Positions 8,344 through 17,165 of a stretch of 24,596 nt of DNA are shown one piece after another. Position numbers and translations under genes: made by a program. Every line of letters begins with the position of its first letter. The stretch's first letter is position 1. The stretch spans positions 1 through 24,596 of the forward strand of contig JBNGIS010015207.1 of NCBI GenBank assembly GCA_049999725.1, in the 5' to 3' direction. The notes below the pieces were generated by a model, which was not told where the DNA came from, did no database searches, and saw only the letters and a list, made by a program, of their open reading frames with translations. Source of the DNA: Haplomitrium mnioides (lineage: Eukaryota; Marchantiophyta; Haplomitriopsida; Calobryales).

Positions 8344-9480
8344 TCATGAATAATACCACTTCACTCTTGATCCATTGACTCTTGTTTCTAACTATTCCCC
8401 TGTTAAAGTCTTTAACTCCAGCGATCCATTCTCATAAATTTTTGAAACTACATAATGTCCCATCCATCTTTCATGAAGTTTCCATGGGAACTGAAAATAA
8501 CGATTATCATACAAAAGTTCTATATCCCCTTCAGAAATATTCACCTTTTTGAGTTTCGAATCGTAGCCTTCTTTCCTCTTGTTTTGGACCTTTTTAGTTT
8601 CGGTCGGAGCCTAAACTCTTTCTTCCTCCAGCTTGACTAAGTCCATCATTCGCTTCAATAAACTCTCCTCCTCTGGCATACGTTCTTCTTCAGCAATCCT
8701 AATAGACGGCACATCCCATTCCACTAGCACTAAGGAATAAGTACCATAAACAAAATAGAACGGAGTCTACTTCGTAGTAACTTTCTTTGTTGTTCTATAC
8801 GCTCGCAAAGCTAAGTATAGCTTCTTGTCCCAATCTGACGAGTACACTGAACAAATCTTTGTCAATATCTTACATAACAATCCATTAACTCTTTCAGTAT
8901 GTCCATTTTCTTTCGGGTTATAAGGTGTTGTCTTCCTGTGTTTAATCATATAGGTGTCAATAACGCGTTGAATCACCTCATTCAGAAAATGAGTTCCCCT
9001 ATCACTGATCAACTCTAAAGGACATCTGAATCTCTTGATTATGTTCTCAAACAGGAAGTTAGCAACTTCCACTGCTCCATCTCTACGTGTAGCTTTTGCT
9101 TCCACCCATTTGGTAGCATAATCTCTACATGCTAATATATATCTATTTTTATAGTATTTGGATACTTGTGTAATAGGTCCTACAAAATCAATACCCTATT
9201 TCTCAAATGGTGCTAAAGGTAAGATAGGTGTAAGTGGCCAATGGTTACTTGTTGTTGGTTTCCCCACTCTCTAACATGGGTCACAACTCTGAATATAGTC
9301 CTTTACATCCTTGTACATCGTAGGCCACCAATACCCTGCCTCATGAATCTTTTCCACCGTGCCACACATGGCATAGTGTCCACCTACTTCATCATCATGC
9401 AATGCAGCGATCACCTTTTTAACTTCATCAAGACCTAAACAACGTCTCAAAATCTCATCAGGTCCTTTCTTATATAGCAC
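8344..9480 (-). pseudogene. Integrase (HHCC, DDE core, GPY/F-type C-terminus), gypsy element in minus orientation
   Basis: The zinc-binding domain is seen as HDDEVGGHY...CDPC (about 9400-9274). After an in-frame TAG at 9271-9273 the catalytic core shows GIDFVGP (about 9195), SDRGTHFLNE (about 9000) and NPKENGHTERVN (about 8895), giving all three acidic residues. The C-terminal SH3-like part includes LLYDNRYFQFPWKLHERWMG and HYVV (about 8520-8452), where relatives usually have GPY, and ends with KWYYS and TGA at 8344-8346. Further in-frame stops lie near 9196, at 8767-8769, near 8611 and near 8393. The frame itself is continuous from about 9840 to 8344. In life this enzyme would insert the cDNA; this copy cannot. 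Confidence 0.85.
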
Positions 9481-9679
9481 TCCTTTATAGATTGTATACG
9501 TCGCCACCTTCTGGAAAAATACCGCCTCTTCCTCTTTATTCAACCCAAAAGGCAAAATAGAACTTTCTAAATATAACCAAATCTTTTTATACCAGGGGTT
9601 CTCCTCCCCTTCCTTCTCAATTGGGAACAAATTTTCATCTGGAAAATTATCATTCAGATCATCTATCTCGGTTGGTTCT

Positions 9680-10151
9680 GGAATTCTGGATAGGAAATCT
9701 GCATGCTGATGTGACTTTCCTGATCTCACATCTACTTCAAAATCAAATTCCTGGAGTAGCAACATCCATCTTGCTATCCTTCTAGACAGATCAGGCTTAT
9801 TCACTAAATACTTCAGTGAATTATGATCCACATGAAACACAAATAGGTACCTAACAGGTAATGTCTGAATTTCTTGACTGAAAATATGAATCCCAACGCT
9901 TCCCTCTCTATTACCGAATAATTCTTCTCTGCTGCAGCCAACTTCTGACTCGCATAGTAAATAGAATGATCTTTCTTCTCTTCATCCTTCTGACTTAATA
10001 CACTGCCTATTGCAAAAGCAAAGACATCCACATAAACATGAAACTTTCTATCCCAAATTGGAAGTTTTAGAACAAGAGTTGTAATAAGCTTTTCTTGTAA
10101 CAAATCAAAAGCTATCTGAGCCTCCTCTCCCCACTGAAATACAACATTTTT
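9680..10151 (-). pseudogene. RNase H domain, gypsy element in minus orientation
   Basis: Motifs in order are FHVYVDVFAFAIGSVLSQKD (first Asp present), SQKLAAAEKNYSVIEREALG (the E of the TEREAL-type motif), KKFRHYLLG, then after a frame change near 9840 the reading FHVDHNSLKYLV and HQHADFLSRIPEP (the final Asp). This is the standard Ty3/gypsy RNase H directly following RT, which would degrade template RNA. The reading moves from one frame to another at the KFRHYLLGTYL...FHVDH junction, so at least one frameshift is present. Confidence 0.85.
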
Positions 10152-11161
10152 CTACAACAAGTCGGTAAAAGGAGCAGCTATCCAAGAGTAATTCTCTAAG
10201 AACCTTCTATAGTAGCTCGTAGCTCCCAAAAACTCTCTCACTTTTGTTACTGTAGTAGGCCTCTTAAGAGCTTTTATGATTTTCACTTTTTCCACATCTA
10301 CAGCAATACCATTCTTGGGGACTCTATGCCCCAACAATAATCCTTCACTCATTGCAATAAAATTTTTCTCAAGGTGTAGTCCTAACTGACCCCATCTACA
10401 TCTCTCAAAAGTTTTTCTCATATGACTAAGATGATACTCCTTTGATTCATATACACAAAAGTCATCTAGAAATCTTTCTATTTCAAAAGTCATCTAGGAA
10501 TATTTCTATTTTAAAATTTTGTGTCATTGCTATGTGAAAAGTGGTTGGGGCACTACATGGCCCAAACGACATTACATTATAAGCATACGTTCCCTAGTCT
10601 GTAGTGAAGGTAGTTTGTCTATCTTCAAGATGGATACTCACCTAGTTATAACCAAAAAAACCCATCTAAAAAGGTATAACATTATGCTCCTGCCACCTGA
10701 TCGAGGATAGTGTCATTAAATAGTAAAGGGTAAAATCCTTTTTAGTGTCATGGTTAACCTCCTAAAGTCCTGGCACGCTCTAATCTTTCTATTCTTCTTC
10801 ATGACACCCATTCACTATAAGGTACTGCATAAATAAAATTTGCTACTAATAGTTTCTCCAATTTTTCCTTTACTTGTAACAAATATTTGGAATTCAGGCG
10901 ATACTGCCTCTGTCTAATAGGCACAACTCCCTCCTCCAAATAAATTCTATGCTCGTAGAGTTCAGCCGATATTCCCTTTAAATCTTTATAAGACCAAGCA
11001 AATACGTCTTTAAATTTTGCCAAAAGCGCTTTATACACTTTTCTTTCTTCCTCATCTATTTCATTACATAGAAATAACACCTTTTGAGGATCCTTCGAAC
11101 TCACTTGTATCGCACTATATTGTTGTTCTCTTAACACGTTATGCCTTGTAACCTGCTCCAT
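10152..11161 (-). pseudogene. Reverse transcriptase, gypsy element in minus orientation
   Basis: The N-terminal linker and fingers read VFAWSYKDLKGISAELYEHR, IRQRQYRLNSKYLLQVKEKL and LLVANFIYAVPYSEWVS (about 11010-10802). After a TGA the palm region (10800-10500) is broken across frames, but TFLDGF- and FG-type motifs can still be pieced out. The catalytic YxDD equivalent is FLDD and occurs twice because of a 28-bp tandem duplication at 10457-10512 that shifts the frame. The thumb reads LHLEKNFIAMSEGLLLGHRV and TTVTKVREFLGATSYYRRFL (about 10375-10200). The last motif, with FLGxxxYYRRF, is diagnostic of Ty3/gypsy RT. Confidence 0.88.
10457..10512. repeat. 28-bp tandem duplication over the RT catalytic motif
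   Basis: Plus-strand units at 10457-10484 and 10485-10512 both begin AAAAGTCATCTAG and differ at three positions. On the minus strand each encodes the FLDDF catalytic motif. As 28 is not a multiple of three, the duplication shifts the reading frame. Confidence 0.85.
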
Positions 11162-12256
11162 AATCAGCCCAAGTACTTTTTCTCATTCACTTACAAATAA
11201 TGCGAACACGTCCAGGTTGCCTCCTTTTCCATCATTGCACAAACTCCATTTAATAAATTCCGCAACAGTCCAACCAGGAAAAGTATGATTATAGACATCT
11301 AGTTCGTCACAATACTCTTCCATTAAGTGAGCAATTGGCGTATCATCCTCTTGTAACCACAATTCTAGATTTTGATCAGCTTCCTCATCAGACTCTGAAA
11401 TAGACCCATCATACTCTCTAGACTGCTATGAGGTGTACTCCTCTACTGTCCGAGTTTCTCCTTGATATAGAGGTTCTCTCCGAGAAAATGTTGCCTTGGG
11501 TTTAGTTCCAAATCAAATCTCTCTCTTTCCCCAATCTTCTACTACTTTAGCTTGATACAACCAAGGCTGTCCCAATAACGCAGGATATGTTGATTTTGAT
11601 TCTGGGTTGATGACTGTATAATCCAAAACAAACTCTCTCCCTCCAATCACAGTCTTAACTCCTCTCAACGCTCCTACAAGAATCAGTCTTCTATGATATG
11701 CCAATCTTAACACTTGAGGTGTTTTGTCCAGGTGACTGAATCCCAATGCTTCCATGGTTTCTAGCACCATAATGTTTTTCCCTGATCCACCATCAATTAG
11801 TACATTTGTTACGTTGCATCCTCTTATTTGAATCTCCACTTTTGGAACTCCATATTCTGACACCTCCTCTTGAACAGTTCCTATTGGCAAAAACGACACA
11901 GAGACTGACACCTTAGGTAATTTATACCTTCTCTTCTTTGCGTTGGTCATCATCCTTAACTTTTTCCTCTGTAGTGCAGACATTCTCAGTATTTGCCCCA
12001 CTATCACATTGGTTGGCATCCTTTGTACATCCAAAGCCACGTTATAATCCAATTCCAATTCATCAACTTTTACTCCATCGAAAGGTAAGCCAGGTCCATC
12101 TTTCCTACCTGGATCTTTCCTCATTCTCTCCTCTTCCCTTTCTCTCTGTTTTTCCAATCTATTTTCATGGTCCCTCTTCTTTTGAAGTTCTTTCTGCAAC
12201 TCTTCAGAGACCTCCTTTGAGATATCCTGAAAATACTTTGGATCATTCCTATTGTA
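11162..12256 (-). pseudogene. Aspartic protease and linker, gypsy element in minus orientation
   Basis: A coiled, charged segment (KELQKKRDHENRLEKQRERE, about 12200-12140) leads into the protease. The active-site motif is VLIDGGSGKNIM (about 11810-11776), the DGG variant of D-T/S-G often seen in plant Ty3/gypsy proteases. NPESKSTYPALLGQPWLYQA (about 11610-11550) is the second conserved part. TGA at 11513-11515 interrupts the same frame, which then runs through an acidic linker (SESDEEADQNLELWLQEDD) to a further TGA near 11184 and on into RT at 11161. The frame agrees with the zinc-knuckle frame upstream; only the TAG at 12257-12259 separates them. The protease would process the gag-pol polyprotein. 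Confidence 0.85.
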
Positions 12257-12580
12257 CTATGTATCATTTCTATCCTCTATTATTGCCTTAGGGTTTTCCC
12301 AAACTACTTCACCCCAACTTTTTTTCTTCTTTTCCTTGCTCTTACTCCTAGTTTTCACTTTGAACAAGGGAATTTCCACTTCTGGTTCCTCCACTAGCAT
12401 CCTCACCTCTGGTTCAGGTGCTGGTGGCTCTGCATACTTTACCATCATCTTTGTCGCAGGAGGGGCTGGACATTCTGCTTCTGTGTAGTTGGATGGTACA
12501 TATCCCACTGGCCTCCTTGTATGAGGACAGGCATTAGCGTAATGATCCGGTGCTCCACAATTATAACATGTTGTAAATCT
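12257..12580 (-). pseudogene. Remnant of gag: CCHC zinc knuckle and tail
   Basis: Minus-strand reading gives CYNCGAPDHYANAC (about 12564-12523), a perfect C-x2-C-x4-H-x4-C nucleocapsid knuckle for packaging RNA. It is followed by a Pro/Glu/Lys-rich tail ending with a TAG at 12257-12259, in frame with the protease reading. All of gag upstream of the knuckle is missing: within about ten codons the sequence becomes LTR. The knuckle plus tail therefore survives as a deletion junction, not as a start of a protein. Confidence 0.85.
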
Positions 12581-12589
12581 GCTACCAGA

Positions 12590-12642
12590 AGAAGAGACTC
12601 CTTCAAGCTGTTTCTGACCTTCTGTTATGAACTATGCTCTCA
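12590..12642 (-). repeat. 5' LTR remnant (53 bp) fused to gag
   Basis: On the minus strand it starts TGAGAGCATAGTTCAT and continues to GGAGTCTCTTCT. It aligns without gaps to the first 53 bp of the 3' LTR (8303 to 8251) with 7 mismatches, then diverges into gag. This places the element's outer end at 12642. Confidence 0.75.
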
Positions 12643-12648
12643 TAATTG
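12643..12648. repeat. Target-site duplication, right copy
   Basis: TAATTG abuts the 5' LTR remnant; its partner is AAATTG at 5325-5330. Removing 5331-12648 rejoins AAATTG to TTGACAATC and restores one continuous sense frame for about 20 codons. Confidence 0.6.
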
Positions 12649-13092
12649 TTGACAATCAATTTACTTTGCTTGGTGGTATCTTTGTTTGTTGAAGAGCATT
12701 CAAATTAATATTATCAATAGATAATGATAGAATCCAAAGGATTCCAAATCTCAAAAACACAGATCCTAGAGGCATTTTTGGAAAAAGAGAACTATCTACT
12801 AAAGGAGTTTTTGTGCGTGAGTGGATGGATAGTTTTTTTCAGGGACATTGCAAGAGAATGCTCACTCACGAAGTTTATAGCTTGCTCGATAATTTTACAA
12901 AGTGGGAAGTTTATGACTACTATACAACCTATTTGAAAGAGAAAGATCTTGATTGTATTATTAGTTTCTCGGGTTTAACAAAACATTGGAGAACCAAATG
13001 TAAAAATTCCAAAACGCAATAGATTTGTTGTTTGTGAAACAAGTGAAGAAATAAAATCTTTGAGAGAAAAATTTATCTTGGAGTATGACAAA
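12649..13092 (+). pseudogene. Middle part of the DUF7869-type gene
   Basis: Plus-strand reading resumes after the nested element. It shows STKGVFVREWMDSFFQGHCK, LTHEVYSLLDNFTKWEVYDY and YTTYLKEKDL (about 12786-12950). After a one-base frameshift near 12980 come NVKIPKRNRFVVCETSEEIK and SLREKFILEYDKG (about 12995-13092). The pattern of a K-W-E-V-Y-DY block followed by IPK-x-RF-x-x-C-x-x-C is what I remember upstream of the DUF7869 core; here the second Cys has become Ser. A donor-like AAAG|GTAGCA at about 13092 suggests an intron follows. Confidence 0.55.
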
Positions 13093-13867
13093 GGTAGCAA
13101 ATTTTCTCTTCCTTTGATACATTTGGTTAATCCATGCTTTTTTTTTCTAGACTCAAAGCTTAGTTCTAGAGATGTGATGTTTTCTCAACTTAGAGCCAAA
13201 AGATACTTTTTGGTTAAGTTGTTCAGCAAACAAGATTTGAGTCAAATAATTTTTAACAAGTTGAGTTGTGAGAAGAGAGTCTATGCTCGCATAGGGTCTA
13301 CTGTTTTAAGTTTCAATCTTAACCTTGTCTATAGTCGAATAAAGTGAGAAAATGAATTTGATTCTTGGTAGTGACCTTAGCCTTGCAACAACGTTTTATT
13401 TTGGTTGCTTTAAATCAATAGCCCATATCAAGAAAAACAATAGTAAGAATCATTTTTGTTGTTTGCAAATCCTATGCGCGCATAGGATTTGTTCTTGTAT
13501 CTTTTAAAAGCAGTTGCAATAACAGTCACACCAAGCCATGATATTGGTATTGTTGTATTGGTTCTATGCACGCATATAACTAGTTGTTGTCTCCACTCAT
13601 CCTGAACGCTCAGAAGATGTGTTTTGGTTTGTAACCCTTTGTTAGCAAATCTTGTTTTTCTCTTCTTGAAACTTTTGTTTATTTTAAGTCAAACAAATTT
13701 TTCTTTTTTCAAATTACCTAAAGTTTATTTTTAATCTTTCACAAAGTTTTCACATCTACTAATCCAAACATTTGTTTAAAATGACTTGAATGTTTTTAGT
13801 ACTTGAGGTTGTGTTTTGAAGTTACAAGTATCGACATATGTTTTACTGAACTACTTTTATATCCTTC
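13093..13867 (+). other. Intron-like or inserted stretch inside the DUF7869 gene
   Basis: The stretch interrupts the DUF7869 reading. It holds an open frame to 13347 (FSLPLIHLVNPCFFFLDSKL and onward) that I cannot assign to any family, then T-rich sequence without coding character. The palindromic motif occurs three times: TCTATGCTCGCATAGGG near 13279, a perfect 26-bp palindrome at 13466-13491, and TCTATGCACGCATATA near 13563. No clean acceptor is visible before 13868. It is either an intron or an old insertion carrying the same repeat family. Confidence 0.4.
13466..13491. repeat. Perfect 26-bp palindrome on the GCGCGC core
   Basis: The left half is CAAATCCTATGCG and the right half is its exact reverse complement, with no spacer. 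It is the best-preserved single copy of the motif family seen in the arrays at 482-818 and 2418-2664. Confidence 0.95.
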
Positions 13868-15618
13868 GTGCTTTGTGATGATGTACTCAAATATAATTGC
13901 CAATTGTTTCTTCATCGTGACCAACAAATAAAAGAAAAAACAAAACTTACAAACTATCAAAGAAAATGTTATGCCGATAGTCAAAAGTACTTGAGAATTG
14001 TCATTGATAGAATGGATCAGAAGAAAATTACTAATCCACACTGGCCTTCGCCACGAAAAAACATTGATAAAGATTGTTTGGTGGGTGTGCATGTTATTGG
14101 TGCTTTAATATTCAATCATGCTCTTTCTTCGAAGGTCTTTCTAACATACAAAAACTTAAGAAGAGATTCTAATTTGATAGTTATTATACACAAAAAAATA
14201 TTATGTGACTTTGAAGGGCTATTGCTTCCAACTTTGTATCTTTAGTTGGACAACTTGACATGAGAGAATAAGAATTCTATCCTAATTGGATATCTTAGTC
14301 TCTTTATTGCCAATAATGTTTTTTGAAAAATCAAGGTGGGATTTCTCATGGTTGGCCATACTCATGATCAAATCGATCAAATGTTCAGTCGATTTTTGAA
14401 ACGTTTGAAACATGTCAAAGCTTTCACGATTACAAGTCTTAGCGAGGCACTTCAATTATCCTACAATTCTAAACCTCAAATAACTCTTTTGTTGGAAACT
14501 TGGGATTTCAAAATGTTTCTTCAACAATGTCCCTCTCTAGTTCAAATAATGCATGATATTACCCTTAATCAACAATTCAAGTTCCAGTTGAATGATTCCA
14601 AAGCAAAGATTTGGAGCAAACAATTTTCAACAGATTAATTTCGATTACCTACGGATGGTATTTGTCAACTCAAGTGCTTATCTGAAGTGGACATAGAAAT
14701 TTTGAGTTCAATGTTGATTCCTCTCAAGGCATATTTTGAAATCAAACGATCTCAAAAGGAAAAAAGAGAAGTTGATGATGAGAAAGTGGTCTTTTCAATA
14801 AGGAACAACATAAGTGAGAATTGCTACAAGTTCTTTACAGATTTTGATATTCAATGGTGGAATGACTTTTTTCTTGCCCAACAAGAGATTTCTGCCTACA
14901 TCCTTGAAAAAAAAAGACAAGGACTCGAAGCAGAATTTACCTTTCCACCTTCACAACCATCAAAAACTTGTAATGACTCTCAAAATGTTTGTCTAGGTTC
15001 TCAACTTGATGCTCAACGAACAGAACAAGATGTTCTGGTACAACAAATACTTTCTACACATCGAGCGATCTATAATGGAGCACCTAGGCCGCGAGAAGGG
15101 ACTCTTTTGCACAACACTCGATACGGGCATAAATTTGGCAATTTACATAAGACGAAAGTTAGAATGTTTATTTGTGTTGTTGCATCTCTAGATCCAAAAG
15201 GCAGACCGTTTTGGGTTGCCAAAGTTCTCAAAGTTTTGTCATTTGATGAGGAAGATCTCCCAAACCCGAAACAATCACGTGCTCAATGGTTTGCTTGTCA
15301 TGCTAAGGATGCATTTTTTGAACAATACTTCCCAGAAAAAATAACAGCAACAAAAAGGAAATGCAAATCCAAGTTACATATTGATGGACTTGATGTGGCA
15401 CGAATCACGATTCTATCTTTTGATTTTCTTCCTACCTAAAAAAACCAATTGAGAAAACCCACTCTAGCTACCATTAAAGCAAATCTATTTGAGTACAAAA
15501 GACAAAAAGTCCTCAATCCTAAAATGTTTCAAAGAGATTCAATCACTATCATTAACACTGAGACAGATTAAATAAATCTTGATGAATCTTCTGAAGCTAA
15601 ATCCGAAGAATTCGAGAC
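13868..15618 (+). pseudogene. DUF7869-type core and C-terminal domain, candidate transposase
   Basis: One frame spans the whole stretch, broken only by stops at 14243, 14261, 14324, 14636, 15437 and near 15572. Conserved blocks are YLRIVIDRMDQKKITNPHWP (about 13996), LYLxLDNLT.ENKNSI (about 14235-14280) and VGFLMVGHTHDQIDQMFSRF (14336-14395). I recognise these as the DUF7869 core. Three separated acidic motifs (ID..D, LDN, HD.ID) preceded by predicted strands fit an RNase-H-fold DDD/E nuclease, but that is inference. Further on, FDIQWWNDFFLAQQEISAYI (about 14838-14900) and KGRPFWVAKVLKVLSFDEED (about 15200-15260, a small chromo/BAH-like segment) complete the protein, which ends ...EEFETSD and TAA at 15626-15628. 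Typical relatives are uncharacterised and often multicopy. Confidence 0.65.
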
Positions 15619-16526
15619 GAGTGACTAAAGTAATTTAACAATTGTATAATATATTGTGCATCTTTAAGTATATTGTAATTTAAGATTATTATTTTATAAA
15701 GTACTTGAGAATCTTTTGAAACAACTTGTTGAATTTTTTCTATCACCTAGAACTTTTTATTGTAAATTGTTTCAGGTTGAATGTTATTCTCTGTACATAA
15801 AACTAAAATCTTTAGTTAATATTTTCATTTGCTTTGTAAAATATTTTCTTCTTCAAAATGTAAGTATGTTGTTTCCAACTTTAGTGTTTTCTAGAAGAGA
15901 TTAAGACTATTGTATCGCTAAAGCATCTACCTCAATTGACTACTTATTTTTTGCTTGTAAGGACTTTGATGTATAACTTAAAACCTTTGGCGCGCTTGGA
16001 CTCAGATGTAGAGCTTTGTACCCATTTTACTTTTAGATTTCGAATTAGAAATTGAAATCTTTTGTGTGCATAGAGTTTATTGCAAAAAATAGAACATTTA
16101 TCGCCTATATCTTTGATTGTAGAAGTGTAAACCTTATACGTGTATAGACTTTGATTTGCAAGTTGAAACGTTGTGCATATAAAAACTCTTCTACAGAACC
16201 TAAAACCTAGTTTCTTGTCAGTCTTTGTTGTGGAGTGTTCAGATGGTGAGTTTGGATTTCTTTGCAAGCATAGACTTTGAGGTGGAGTGTTCAAATGTTG
16301 AGCTTGGATTCTTATGTGCGCATAGACTTTGAAGTGGAAGTCCAAGCCTTCCACAAGTTCTACTTCTCATATACAACCTTCAAGCTTCTACATACAAAGA
16401 CTACTAGTAACAATTTGGTTTGTATACAAGTCATAAACTCTTTTGTAGATCTTGAGACATTTGTTTGGTTGAATCAAGTCTAAAACTTGGAGTTGTTTCT
16501 TGTTTACACTCTAAATTCAATCTCTT
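15618..16526 (+). repeat. Left arm of a 0.9-kb inverted repeat
   Basis: This arm starts at the end of the DUF7869 frame (GTGACTAAAGTAATTTAAC) and aligns along its whole length with the reverse complement of 23719-24596. Anchor blocks include TTATTATTTTATAAAGTA (about 15685), TTTAGTTAATATTTTCATTT (about 15810), ACTTTGATGTA (about 15962), GTGTTCAGATG (about 16235) and AAGCCTTCCACA (about 16343). Identity looks about 75-80 percent with small indels. Palindromic motif copies (GGCGCGCTTGG, TGTGCGCATAGAC) lie within it. No coding frame is convincing. Confidence 0.85.
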
Positions 16527-17165
16527 TGGTTATTGCATTTTTAATTTTGAAATATGATACGTTTCTGTATATGCTTCGTTGAATTATGAAATATTTTTAA
16601 ATATTGAAATCTTTTTCTAAAGCCCACTTTAACTTTTGTGTGCGTGGATTTTCAACTATAAGTGAAAGCTTATTTCTTGTTTGAACTTTAAAGTAGAGCT
16701 CCTAAATCCATGCAATGTTTTGTTTTCTTTGTTTTGTGTCTACAATTGGAAACTCATTCCCTTGACTTCTAGTCCGCGTGGGCTTTTTCTTTATGTTTTG
16801 TATTTTTTTCCAAAGAAAACGTTTCAAAGAGCACCATGTACATCTAGGCGCGCCTAGAGTTTGTGCAATGAAATATATTTCAAAATCATTCATGTGATGT
16901 GTATTTTAATTTTTGGGCTTGAAATTGCAATCAATGATAAATGCAAATTTTCCGTGAAAATTTACCATAATTTTTATACTTTTCATCAAATTCAAGTTTC
17001 AAATATTTTCATAAAAACTAATAATATAGTTGGATTTTGCATAAAAAAATTGACTCTTGCTCTATCATGCTTGTTGCAACATCCAAAATTAAACCTCAAA
17101 AACTCATGTACTTTTTGTTTTTTAAAAATAATCTCGATTTTTATGTTTTTAAGCTAAAAAATCAC
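16527..17165. other. Non-coding AT-rich flank beyond the left arm
   Basis: No coding frame or element end can be supported. A perfect 16-bp palindrome, TCTAGGCGCGCCTAGA, at 16843-16858 belongs to the motif family, so the DUF7869-associated repeat DNA continues at least this far. Sequence after 16870 is AT-rich with poly-A and poly-T runs and nothing recognisable. Confidence 0.5.

Larger units (their letters stand above)
5331..12642 (-). mobile_element. Nested Ty3/gypsy retrotransposon, degenerate, inside the DUF7869 gene
   Basis: Minus-strand order is a 53-bp remnant of the 5' LTR (12590-12642), the gag zinc knuckle, protease, RT, RNase H, integrase, PPT, and a full 3' LTR (5331-8303). Protease before RT and integrase last is the Ty3/gypsy order. 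The PBS and most of gag are deleted. The pol reading uses only three frames over 4.2 kb and most damage is single in-frame stops, so it is recognisable but old. The two LTR starts differ at 7 of 53 aligned bases. AATTG copies flank the element, and the host reading resumes on the other side, so it inserted into the gene after the gene had formed. Confidence 0.85.

Noticed and set aside
11938-12508. Plus-strand frames at 11938-12291 and 12252-12488
   Set aside because: They are antisense shadows of the protease and zinc-knuckle reading, which has clear motifs on the minus strand.
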